Assembly (NCBI GenBank): GCA_008360955.1
Contig: LUCM01010451.1
Span: 19,370-83,369, forward strand
DNA: 64,000 nt
Direction of reading: 5' to 3'
DNA from: Fasciolopsis buskii
Lineage: Eukaryota; Platyhelminthes; Trematoda; Plagiorchiida; Fasciolidae
The notes below the pieces were generated by a model that was not told where the DNA came from, searched no databases, and was given only the letters and a program-made list of their open reading frames with translations. Position numbers and translations under genes: made by a program. This document shows positions 48,120-59,545 of this stretch, piece after piece (position 1 is the first letter of the stretch; each line of letters begins with the position of its first letter).

Positions 48120-48500
48120 ACACAAGCTGGCAAACAAGCTCGTTTTCAGTGATACGCATTCATGCCAGTACATCATAATGCACTAGGAAAAATTCTAAGC
48201 GGGACTGGATTTGTCAAATAAAAGTATACTTCGCGAAGGGATTGTTGATAATTCATACTTAACCCGATAACAGATGAGCATGTTGTGTCAATTACTTTGT
48301 GAGTTGACGGGCGACCACGAATTGTTTGTGAGTGCACAGTGGAACATAATGAAGAAGGATGACGACAGCTTCCACTGTACTGAAGACATGACACTGCCAT
48401 CCTAGACTGTCGACACCCGACCTCATAGAGGGCCGGGAAACCTCCCGACACATTCATGATGTGGTTGGTCTGTTCTAGGTGTAAAATCGTTTAGCTACTA
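48120..48500 (-). mobile_element. Penelope-like retroelement, copy B (3' end only, decayed)
   Basis: The stretch matches copy A (4869-5290) along its length. It shares the 3' tail, and the stretch EAVVILLHYVPLCTHKQFVV on the minus strand equals EAVAIHLHNPPLCSQKQFVV of copy A. Frameshifts and stops break the frame, and the GIY-YIG core is not included, so this is only the last part of the element. Coding similarity is roughly 70 percent by eye, lower than in the tail. Confidence 0.7.
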
Positions 48501-48626
48501 TTCTGACTAATGCAATCCCTCTGAAATATCCCACGGAATTTACATTACACGGTGCTCCTGAATTCCGTGGAGCTTCTTTGTGTGTGCCACATCTAATAGT
48601 GAAATTATTTTCTGCAAAATGCTTCC

Positions 48627-48866
48627 TTGTTCTGCTTGGCTCCGACAACACATGATCATGGCTTTCCGATGACCATGTACAGGAAACCGCCGTGCTGTCT
48701 GTCCGGCTGCAAATTTGACACGGTTCAACAACGCTGTTCCACTTGGCTTCCAAGGATTTGTAAATATGTCCTGCTGCGTAGGCTCGTTCATAATAAAAAC
48801 CTGGTAGCACTAAAACCAGTTGTAAATGCACTCACAAAATCCTATCTCCATGTATGCTTCAGTTAA
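48627..48866 (+). pseudogene. Possible Penelope-like reverse transcriptase tail, opposite orientation
   Basis: An open stretch on the plus strand reads PMTMYRKPP and later LPRICKYVL, NLVALKPVVNALTKSYLH. The MYRKP block, then a spaced R-x-C helix, then an NxAL-x-x-x-Y/GY end, resembles the thumb region of Penelope-like reverse transcriptases. It lies head to head with copy B. The resemblance is weak and rests on one short motif. Confidence 0.25.
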
Positions 48867-51800
48867 AACCATTCGTGAAGCTGGTCTTTTGAAACTGTTT
48901 TCTAAAAGATCGTATGACAAATACATCGCCGTCCGTTCACGGAAATTTTTCTTTTTTTTTCACCGGTTTGTAATCTACCAGCTGGTTGGTCGATGAGCAT
49001 GTTTTCAAAACGGATAATAAACGGTTTGCTCTGTTTCATAAAAACAGCGTCACTCAAGAGGCTTCTTATTAGGTGCGTTTCATTCCAAGGTTTTCTAAAA
49101 AAGCTTGTTGTTTATTTCAGTTGGTTTCCCGGGTCTCTTTTAAGTAAGCAGTTTTTCATGAACAAATTCATTCACCCCATGGTTAACTGTTGCCGTACAT
49201 TGCTGCTTCGCGAACCTTTTTCTCCTAAGGCAACACCCAGTCCTATTGACCTTTGTTTCATCTGCCGGAATAGGTGGATCCTTAGTGCGAGTGGATAAAC
49301 CAGTCATTTGTGGGTCACATCGTTTAGGTAGATCAGAGCTAAGGCATTCGTAAGTGCATCCCGAAATTTTGGCTGCCTATTAGGTTTTCAAAATTTCCCA
49401 TAGTTGTTTGTTACGCGGTGCCGCTTTCTGATCATAAGATTCCAAAGTACGTTTACAATCCAAAAGTATTTTTCTCAAGCCTTGGCTGCATTTACGTATG
49501 CACTATCGTTAGCAGTGCATGCAAACACCTATATGTGCACATACCTGCCACATACTTGTGGATTGTCTTTTAGAAGGGTCTTCATCAATCTACAGGTCGG
49601 AACTTATGCCGGATACTAGTAAGAGCTCATCATCTACCCTATCTCTTCTGAATCATCATTTGGTCCCAGATGTTAAACGCAAGTTACCTGGTCTGTTAGC
49701 TCTCAAAGATGAACATTCTGAGATTCCGGAAGGTATTCTGGTCCCATATCACGGCCGATTTATACAACTGAATGTCCGGAAAGTTGTCGGAGCCAACCTG
49801 CCCTCTGGACATCTAGGCATTAAAAATTGAACTCACTCCTCAGAATCATCGGCTGATGGCGCCCTGTGGATGCATCAATGCGGCGAATTGCCAACGAATG
49901 TCGGGGTTGCTTCACAAACCCCACCGCTTGTCGTCAAAATGAGAATCATTGTCAAAATCGAATGAACTTTGGCAGTGGTACAATCCGTTCCTGAACTATC
50001 ACTGTGGTTTTATTGATGCCAATTCACACCTAAGTTGACCGGAGATGTTTTCTGCGACTTTTGCTACGTAAGTCACCAGGTATGCACTTAGAAAGCTATT
50101 AGGCAGAAAATGTGTATGCACTATTGGTACTTGAGGAATTGATACGGGGTAAGACCAATAAGACACTGATACGGACTGTCAGTGCGCTCTGGAATGAGCT
50201 CAACCCAATCCTTACAACTAAAGACAGAAGCTGGAAGACCAGTTGGTTTAAAGATCACATGGTTATAGACAAAATGCGAAGAATGTTGACTGCTAGATGC
50301 CTTTGAGCTAATGTCCCTTGTGCATGTTTGAATTTCTATTTCGGGTGATTCCACAGTTCTGAGTGGCTGGCTGTGTACAAAGGCTGCAGTGAAGTTGCGC
50401 CGGAGTTTGTCACTTGATTTGCACGAAATGTCACCACAATATACTTCCAGTTTTTGTGACTAACAAACGAAGTCATATTACAACGAAGTGTTGTCTACTT
50501 GGCTAAAGAACGTTGGATTTAATCATCAATGCGCTCCTGCTAGTCACTTGTATTTCAATGGGTATGCAAAAGACCTTGTGATAAAACTAACAAGTGGTAC
50601 CAAATCCTCATAGTAGTTAACATTTAACAAAACTGAAAAATGCGCTGACGACTTCTCACTTCAATAACAAGATGCTTTTCATTTCACTAAACAGGAAAAT
50701 TCTGTATGTAGACTATTGTGACCAAACGTTTTGTGTTGACAGTCTGCTGAGATGATTCATGTGCACTCGTGTTCTATTAGCCGTGAGGTTGAAGAAACAG
50801 TTTAATCAGACCTTCTCAAGCCTAATTCAGCGTCATCTTTCTCAAATGGCGAAGACCCATTGGGCGTTACTGACGTTCTTCAGCATCCTAATAGAATTCT
50901 AAAATCCATGCATTCGCACCAAAGTATTCCTAGTGAACTCGATACCGGTCTTGGCCGAATTTCGAATAAAATTCAGACGCGGCTCTCTGTAGTTCTGCAT
51001 TTGGACTCCAAGCCGTTATTCCGAAGTTATTTACTGCGAACCTGATCATCTGTCAATTTTCCAGTTATGTAATTCTTTGTTATTCATTGGCAGCGAAGAG
51101 CCGGATATGATAATTGCATTTCCATGCAGGTGTCCCGAGTAAGAATCTTCTTACCATCGGGTGGTACCCCAATTGGTAGCCTTTCACTGATTACTGGCTT
51201 ACCCGAAATACTAAGTACTGTGACCGAAAATGACAGGGAAACATTTCTTCTTATCCCCTGAAGATGAATTCGAATTTTATTTTCACTGATTGAACTAAAA
51301 AATCTTCATTATCTTGGACGCCGAAGTTTCTCCATATTTCGTGTATGCACGATACAAAACATCCAGATATTTTTCAATAGTTAAGCAAGTACGCTTACTA
51401 AGTTATCACTACTGCTACCTTTTATGTTGTGCGATCCCAGAGGGATTTATATTTATTGACTATCTCCAATCTGTAACCACAAAAGTTGAGTGCAGATAAA
51501 AGCTCCTATTTTCCTAAAGTTCCAAAGCATACTGAACTATATGTGCATTGTCGCTCAGCAAGGGTATCCCCTCGGTATACCCCAATTAAAAAATTGTTTT
51601 TTCCTGAGGGGCTCCATTTTACCATCTGTTATACCAGAAAAAGCATGTTATGTAAAATCTGCACTCCGATGGAGAGAGTGAAAGATGAAAGTTGATCATG
51701 AAACTTCCCCCGACTTAAGGTGTAACGGCACAACTCTTTGAGAACCGACAAAATTCTCAAGTCTTCCATTTCTAAAGGAACATTGTCATAGTTCAGACTC

Positions 51801-54289
51801 ATCGGTGGAGTTCAAGGTTTTTCAGATCTCTAACAAGCAATTATCTTTTGCCCTGATCCTCTGGCGACTGTCGATGAGCAAACAAACATCCACGACCGGC
51901 ACGAACCCAGTTTGTTGGCTGCGAATTTCCCCTCCAGCTTGGGGTAAAACCGCAAGGAGTAACGGAAGATAGCAGCTCTAAGGCTACCGGGATTAAGGGT
52001 ATTCACTGCTCAAGCCCTTCGTAAAGGCGATGACAGCAGTCGAACCATCCATAGAAGGTAAGCGTCCCCGAAAGGTAAGAACTTAGATAACACGCCCTGG
52101 ACTTCTCCGATCCCTTCCATTCCTCCGATTTTAAGTAGAGCTGGGACGAACCATAGGACCCAGGAATTTATGGCCTCCTGAGACTCGGATTTCTTTGCGG
52201 GTCTCGGTATCAGCAGGTGGATCTGATGATGCGCTCCACGGGACGTTTATCGGGATAGCTGTGAGAGATAATGACACTTAGGGCCATCCAAATTGTGTTT
52301 AAAAGTACACCACTGATCAGATGAGAAGCCTCTGTTGATTGACTATAGGTGAATCGCCTGCCTCATTTACTTCCCATGCTTTCATACCGACAACTTGGAT
52401 GAGGTGAGTCAGCCTAAGGGACCTTTCAATGCACCATGTGACCACCAGATTTAGTCATCCTTAAGTTATCCTGCTTTGAATGTGTCTCATGTTCTGCAGT
52501 ACTTCATTAAACTTGCTAGTAGCCGAGATAGACTGGCCTGCATCACGAAGGCTCCGAGAGTCAGCTCGAATTCAGGGTGGCATAACGCGACGGATCAGGC
52601 CACTACTTACTAAGCCAGTTGCATGCAGGGCATTCTTCCAAAACAACCAGTGTTCATTGATGCCATTAGGCAAGTGCGATTCTTGCTTTCAGCTGTCGCA
52701 TTTCGAAATGTTCGGGGGCAAGTCGGATTAAGTAGACCAGTGAGTCTAACGGATGCTGTAACTTTGTGTCTCAAGAGCCCACTAAGGCACCAGTATGACC
52801 GACAATCTTGCAAACTCACTCATCCTTGATGACTAATAGCGACACGGTCAATCCGCGTCCACTGATGACTCAAGGAGTGGGGATGCCAGGAGACAACTGG
52901 AGCATCTGCAGTTTGCACCAGCGAGAGATGATCGATGGTCTAGGAACAGGGCAAAAATGCTTTCCCACTTTAGGAACGAAAAGAGTCGAAATCAAAAGAA
53001 CCTTAGAAATGATCCTGGATGCATGACGCATTTGATTACTCACTTCACTTACTAAAAGCACGATGTTTCCCCGTGTTGTTATGGAAAAGACGTCGTGCAG
53101 CTTTTGATACAAAGCCTCCTAGATTGCATCGGGGCTACAACCTATAGTCGCCTAGGTTGAGAAAAGAGGCAAACTTATTTCACCAAAGTGTCAACTGTCA
53201 CATGGTTGTCGAATGGGATCCACTCAAGCAGTGCAACCCCTGTCACTAACAGTCTATAGTATAATGGGAAATTTACTCTACGAGTGGCTGTGATGTGACT
53301 ATACATCATCAGCACCCCATTACTTTCATTGTGAAATTTGAACTTAAGTAGGGTTTTTGCTTACGGTGACGCACAATCGCAATTACAGACGCTTAAAAGT
53401 CAAAATATTTTTCATTCTGGATTGAACACCGACACGTATCTCGAGGAACTCTTATTTTACCTGCACCTATCCTGGTTAGCGAAAAGCTCTTAAATGTGCC
53501 CCTTTAGCCAAAATGTTCACTTTGGCATTATTTAGGCTCATCATCAGTTTTCAGTTCACAAAAATGCCGGACTTATCCCTAATACTGTATCGGACCCTGT
53601 CCGGTAGCAGTTTGGAAAATATCCGATCAAAGCCTGGTGGAATCCGGTGAATCTGAACAATTCATACAGAGAAAGCTTGGAAGCGTAACCGATGACTGTC
53701 CGGTACCGGGTGAGCAAGTAGTGGGCAAACAAAAATGGCACAACCATTTACCTACCTTTCACCCCCCCCCTTCCACACCACCACTGGTAAACGATTTTTA
53801 ACGCTCTTGACGGTTAGACGGCCACAATAGCATTGCCTAAGGTAAACGGCTGAACATTCCTACCTATGTACCGTGCATTCTGGGAACCTTTTCCGGCGAA
53901 AAAACCAAAACCACCGTATATTCCTGCACAGCAATCTACAATGATTCAGTCGGAGTGGGACTGCTTTGAAAAAATAGAGAACACAAGATGAAAGCGTATG
54001 AAAATAATTTATGATAAATAAAAAGTAACATCTGGTTCCGAATGCACCACGTATATTCAGATGGTTTCTCTCCGAGAATTGAAAAGGAATGAAGGAAAAG
54101 ACCGTCAGTTGGTATGTACAGTGTTCACAGGTTACCTCATTCAAAGTAATCGCTCATTCTAGGAAAACATTTAATTGCCCTCATGCCCTAGCTATGGTTA
54201 GGTTATGTAAATAATAAAACTTCCGAACAGTCTGACGAGCCACTGGAAGAGCAATCATATACTATGAACAGTAACGTGCACATTGGTTG
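48867..54289. other. Repeat-rich intergenic region, no intact gene
   Basis: No intact gene. Two protein-like stretches stand out: about 49591-49960 on the plus strand (Ser-rich, one internal stop) and about 50803-51045. Neither is recognised. From 51.9 to 53.2 kb the GC content is higher, with many interrupted frames, as expected of old transposon remains. A C-run lies at about 53760-53770. Confidence 0.45.
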
Positions 54290-54910
54290 AAGTGACATAC
54301 AACAGTACGTGGCAATAAACGTACGTGCGCACCCTCAGACCGTGACCTCGGTCTCGAGCATCCGTGAACCAATGTTTGGCGATTCTTTCAATATCCAGGA
54401 CCGACTCCTCCTGGAATTCTGACACTGATTTCATGGCATCTGTTAGATATTAAGTGAAAGTTATGGAATCAATCTACCAATAATGGCCCATACATATCGA
54501 TGGCTGAAAACAGCCTTTTTCACACCGGTTCCGAGCTAGTTACACTGCAAAGCCAGGTCTTCATCAAAGTTTGCAGCTAGCATTCTGCGCACCGTGGTAC
54601 CAATAGCCCTGGCCCCACAAAGCTTCAGTGCATGGAACTGAAATTTAAATGAAAGCCGCTGACGACCTGCCATTGCGTTGAAGTTGTCTATTGTCTTTAA
54701 TACCGTTCCAGCTTGGCCACTCCATCTAGATCTAATGCTCTGGTTGGCTGGTAACGACTAGCTGCATAGTCAGTACATCCAACCGGAGAATGATGGACGC
54801 CTGGCTGACCCTGATGTCATTTAGCGCAGATAAGATTCTGTCTAGGTTGTCTACAAAGCCGATAGTTTGGACCAGTTCAGTTACCTTTCAGCAGGATCAT
54901 CGTAACAGGT
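54288..54910 (-). pseudogene. Decayed coding relic, DUF4806-like
   Basis: Translation of the minus strand gives protein-like segments interrupted by stops. First comes VDNLDRILSALNDIRVSQAS and IILRLDVLTMQLVV, a coiled-coil-like helix. Then KLCGARAIGTTVRRMLAANF, DEDLALQCN, a stop and KKAVFSHRYVWAIIG. Last come SVLDIERIAKHWFTDARDRG. The G-T-x-x-R-R-hydrophobic then LA-x-x-x-N, G, K-K-A-V-F order resembles the DUF4806 domain of invertebrate proteins, which often sits in repeat families. At least four in-frame stops and some frame changes mean it is not functional. The family name is tentative; the reading of a decayed gene is firmer. Confidence 0.4.
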
Positions 54911-57900
54911 CTTAATGCTTCCTGAGTAGACGTTTGAACAACATCTCATACTCTGGTAAAATCCCGATGAAAATTAAGTTTCGATGAGAGGAAACTTGCC
55001 TTTAAATTGACAACAGCTGACACAAGTATCGGGGGTGGGCTAAACGAACGGTGAAGACTCATATGAATACCTGGAATTGACAAAATCAAGGGCAAAATTT
55101 TTCCCGGTGATTTTGGGGACTCTTCACGGGATTCCTCATGGCGCTTCTGCTCCGAAGGTCATTCCTAGGAATGGTCCTCCGATGAGTATTGGACGGAGAC
55201 TGAAAGTATATTGGGAGAAATGATAACATACCTGCTTCGGGTAGGATACCTTCAAGAGGAAGGGGCCAAAGGCCCTTGATCATCTGAAGTGGTTCCTCGC
55301 CCGGATGGTGACAAGAAATGCCTCTGGAAGTTCATGGCGTCCATCAAGTTGTCTATAGAAATAATTATTAACATCATTCTTACCGCAGTAGTATAATTCC
55401 GTGAACACTCATATGACGGTACAGTATCCGGTATGTAGTCTCCGTTCAACAACATTCGTTGATAACCAGCGAATGGTTTTGGCTTCGGCCAATTCACGCG
55501 CTAATTCACCGTCAACCGGATGCTGTTTACGACGGCAACGGTGTAGCACAAGGGGAACTTAACGACGAGGTACATCTGAAATATTATCCGCCCAATAATA
55601 AGACATTCAAGGCCAGCAAACCTAACCGCTGATCATCAACGAACTGTAACTAATTTATGCATGCATGGAATATGATAATATTAGAAGTTCATTTCTGATT
55701 TTTATTCGTAATAATTCCTGCATATTTCATAAAATCACGTCAACAATTACCAGGGTTGGTACTATGATGTATGGAAGGCTATTATGAATAAAAACCAGAA
55801 ATGGACTTCTAATATTTCCGTCTGTTTAAAGAATCCCCGAGGGTTGTTGTCTCAAATCAGAGGATATCGATATCAAGAAAGAATCAAAACATCACCCACC
55901 ATTCTGCACTCCAGTGTGTTTTCCCAACTCTTCTTTAGTGTTCCCTTGTAATTTTCGCAGTTACCAAAAAGTTCTCTGCCGGGGACGGCCAATTATCAGT
56001 CCCATACTTCATAGTACCAAATGAATTGTTCATTAAATTGTGTGATCAACACCTACACACAATTGAAAAGTTAGCTCTCAGGTACCTTCAGATCCAACCG
56101 TCTTGCTCACGATGTCCTTTCAAAATGTCGTTTTCATATCTCCATCCAATCTACTTTTCGTTTCATACTGTCCAGAATCATTTTCTATGGGAAGTCTACT
56201 GTCTCTTATTTAACACATCTTGGCAAACCGGGGCCGTGATTATGTGGACTATCTATCATGATCAAATTCCTCGATTAACGAGTTTTTATTCCCATCCTAA
56301 TTATCCCCCTTTCTTGTTGCTTGTGATTGAAATGTGATATTTATGTTGACAAACGTCTGTGTAATAAAGCACATTAAAACGAAACGCAATACAATACGGC
56401 CCAATGCAGTACAGCACAATACGGCATACTAAGGTCAAATGCATTTGCTTCAGGATCCCATAATTCTGCTGATGAGACTTTTCCGACGAATGGAAGGTGA
56501 CATTGCTCAAATGACATATATGAAGCCTTGAATTTGAGTCCCTTGGACACAACGCATCTGTGTCTACGTTCTCCTATGTAAAGATGCCTGTCGACCAACA
56601 CACATCAGATCTCGCGAGTTAAATGGTTAGCTTGAGGAATCTTGAAAATCGACCGATGGAAGTAAGTTAGATGAGATTTGCAGGCTGGACAAAGTAGCCC
56701 AAGTTAGCCACAGAATCTTCCTCAGAAACACCGTCACTACTATGGTCGACAGAAGTTCAAGACCAATTTTTAGATGAAACACAACGGAGTTGAAATGGGT
56801 GGTTGCACAAACGAGGAAAGGTGTAGAGTGTGAGTTTGTGCATGTGAGATATGAAGACCATCCTGAAAAGTTGCAAGCCTTCCGCTGACCGTCTGTCATG
56901 GTCAGGTGCACTGTTGGCTTTTGTATTACTCTGTCAGCCAGTCCATATTAGGCCGGTAACCAGTTTATCTTCTGAAAAGCCTGACCGGATCATTGGAATA
57001 CAACAAGGAGCAATGAACTTAGTTCTTTGACTGACCGCATTCGCCACATCACGATGTCGTCAGCATACACTGCGGTATTCTTTAGAAAGAACACTTGCCT
57101 GCGAAAATCTTACCTCGTCGTCGATACTGCAGCTGCCTGCCCACGGTAGCTTATTCGGTGAACCTGAGTCCACGTTTTTCAGGGATAACTATGGACATTA
57201 ATGGTCTTTCTTTTATCCGCAAACCAGTGGCACTTCCGATGGCATGCAACTCCGTCCACAGCTCCGGCTGGCATTCAGACCGGCATAAATTTTGTCTAAA
57301 GTAAGCGAAATCACTCGTGACCACAAATATCCCAAATCCGCGAATTAACAAGTGTACACACTAGTTAGCAACAGCATATATGCCGTTAACCGATTTCACT
57401 AGCTCGAATTGACATATTTTGTGAAAGAGGCTAACTTTTCCTTATCCATACCGTTAAGCATATTCTGCAGGTAGATCAAAAATGGTCTGCAGCAAAACTC
57501 CTTATGATTGACGCACTATCAATGCTGGTCTGTTACGAAATCACACCCGGTGTCTCACTAGAAGAGTCGTCCTTTTGGGAACAACGGTCTCTTCAAAACT
57601 TTATCAGCCAATCACAGTGCACGGTTTGCATGATATGACTGCTTCGTAATGATCATCATTCCAATGCAACGAGACGATTATGGGAAGCAGTGTTGTTCTA
57701 AAGTTCTCTGATACGTTTCGTTTCATGTAAACTCCCACTAGGAATTTAGAAATTCATGATAGACGCAGTTGCAACTTGGATTTATTCTGCTGTACCTAAC
57801 CGCATCCTCCCTTATCGCTCATGCAGCCAATGAGGCAGGGGCTCTCTCAGGTCGTCATTTTATGCGACTGTTATGCAGTCAGCCTTTTAGTCTTCTGTTG

Positions 57901-59375
57901 GTTATTTCCGAGTCCGCTGGTCTACAGTATTACCTTTTGCACACATCACCGGAGCACTACTGTCCTTTTTATAACCAAGATTCAGAATTGTGTTTAACAG
58001 ATATGAACGAGTGCTTACTTAAATAAATGGACAAACGAGACTCAAATGAAACGTGGACAGCTGACTGACCCTGCATTTTGCCGTCATGTCGCTTGGAACC
58101 ACAAGCCGGTTTGCAACTGTTCGATGCACGTCCAAGCAGAAAAACGATACAGACTGTGCCCTAGAAGCAAGAATTCAGTCCTATAGCTTCAATCTGCCTT
58201 TACTCATCTTTCCATTCAGTTCCCTTCTGCAGAGAAGGGAGTTGCCTATTTTGTACAAAGGCCCACTCATGAAACTATCACCGGCTCCGAATAAACGGCG
58301 ATTTTTAAATTAATCAAGCCAAATTGTTTCCCGTAAACATCATTGCCTACCGGTGAGGCGTATAATCTTTATTCATTCTCCCCCAGTAGACTGTTTCAAA
58401 TGACCCACGTTATTCCATGCTGGGCGGAAATTTTATGCTTGCACTTTTTCACATAAGCCAAAAATTTATTTATCCTTTGCTAGAAAAGCTAATAAAGAAG
58501 TTTACTGTATGTTTAAGTGTGCACTGGAAGGTCATGGTGAGAACTTGAAAACCCTTCGAAAATTTGTCATTACTCCAGTCGAACACCCGTTGCAAGCCGA
58601 AAGACTGGATCGAGTATGGTTGACATGAAGTTGATCTAAAATGTCGCCCCTAATTTAAGTCATATGATTGTCCGGTGGCAGACAAATATCAAAGCTGCTA
58701 ATTCCATCCCTCGCCACAGTACGTCCGTTCTATTTGCTGTTGAAATCTTAGCTTGCTGCTATTGGGTTAGAAACCCCACAAATAAGATTGTGACAGAGCT
58801 GAATTTGTCAACAACTATGTTGGTTCCCATCACTACTCGTTTACTGAATTTTTAAACATCTTTATTTGCAACAAAATGGGCAACACAGATACCAAAGGGG
58901 TGAAAAATACAACCAAAAATAGACCCGCGTGCAACAGTCTGGTATTTATCAGGAGTCTGTTTTGAGTTCAAGCAGATCATCAGAGGAAGCCCCACATGGC
59001 TTCCACTGGCAGGCGTCCGACGTAAATGCCAATAAATTATTTATGAGCAGCCTATTTTAATGCGTATTTCACATGGACGATATTCACGGGAAATTTAAAT
59101 TACTGGGATGAATAAAAGAACTGCTGATGAAACTGTATGAAATTCTAGGAGGAACTCAACGTTCACCTGGGTTTATCCGGGGGAATAGTCCGGAGATCAC
59201 TGTCTTCTGCAGCCAGTGAAACAATGAATCATCGTACTGAACTCTTGAGGTTTCTCAGTTGATAGTTTACAGTTTTTGGAGATTGAAAGTGATTTGCTAA
59301 TTCATCATTGGTCATGCAATGCTTTGAAATTCCTACTTCGCATTGAGATTTACGGAAGCACTGAACAATTGTTAG
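54911..59375. other. Intergenic region, no gene recognised
   Basis: The part from 54911 to 55500 may be the N-terminal remainder of the decayed relic next to it, since open pieces continue on the minus strand (for example 55252-55497). Beyond that I see only short frames and one imperfect short repeat. Confidence 0.45.
56386..56430 (+). repeat. Imperfect short tandem repeat
   Basis: The unit ACAATACGGC occurs twice 24 bases apart, with degenerate CAATAC/CAGTAC units between and before. Confidence 0.55.
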
Positions 59376-59545
59376 ATCCTTACTAAGAATGATGAGCAAT
59401 GATTGTGGATCGCGCCGGAACTGGGACGCGAACCCTGGACGAACGATTGTGAGTCGAACGGCTTAGTCATTGAGCTAGCCGAGCGCATTCTCAACGGCTC
59501 TTAGAACAACATGACCACTACATAATATATCGCCCACATCCTTCA
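59376..59545 (-). mobile_element. tRNA-derived SINE, copy 2
   Basis: The minus strand shows A box TAGCTCAATGAC (59467-59478) and B box GGTTCGCGTCCC (59423-59434), both close to the pol III consensus and better preserved than in copy 1 (38522-38690). Similarity to copy 1 extends past the tRNA-like core on both sides. Confidence 0.72.

Noticed and set aside
58950..59040. CTGATGA on the minus strand as a possible hammerhead
   Set aside because: The helix II and GAAA parts do not follow at proper spacing, and there is no matching cleavage-site helix.
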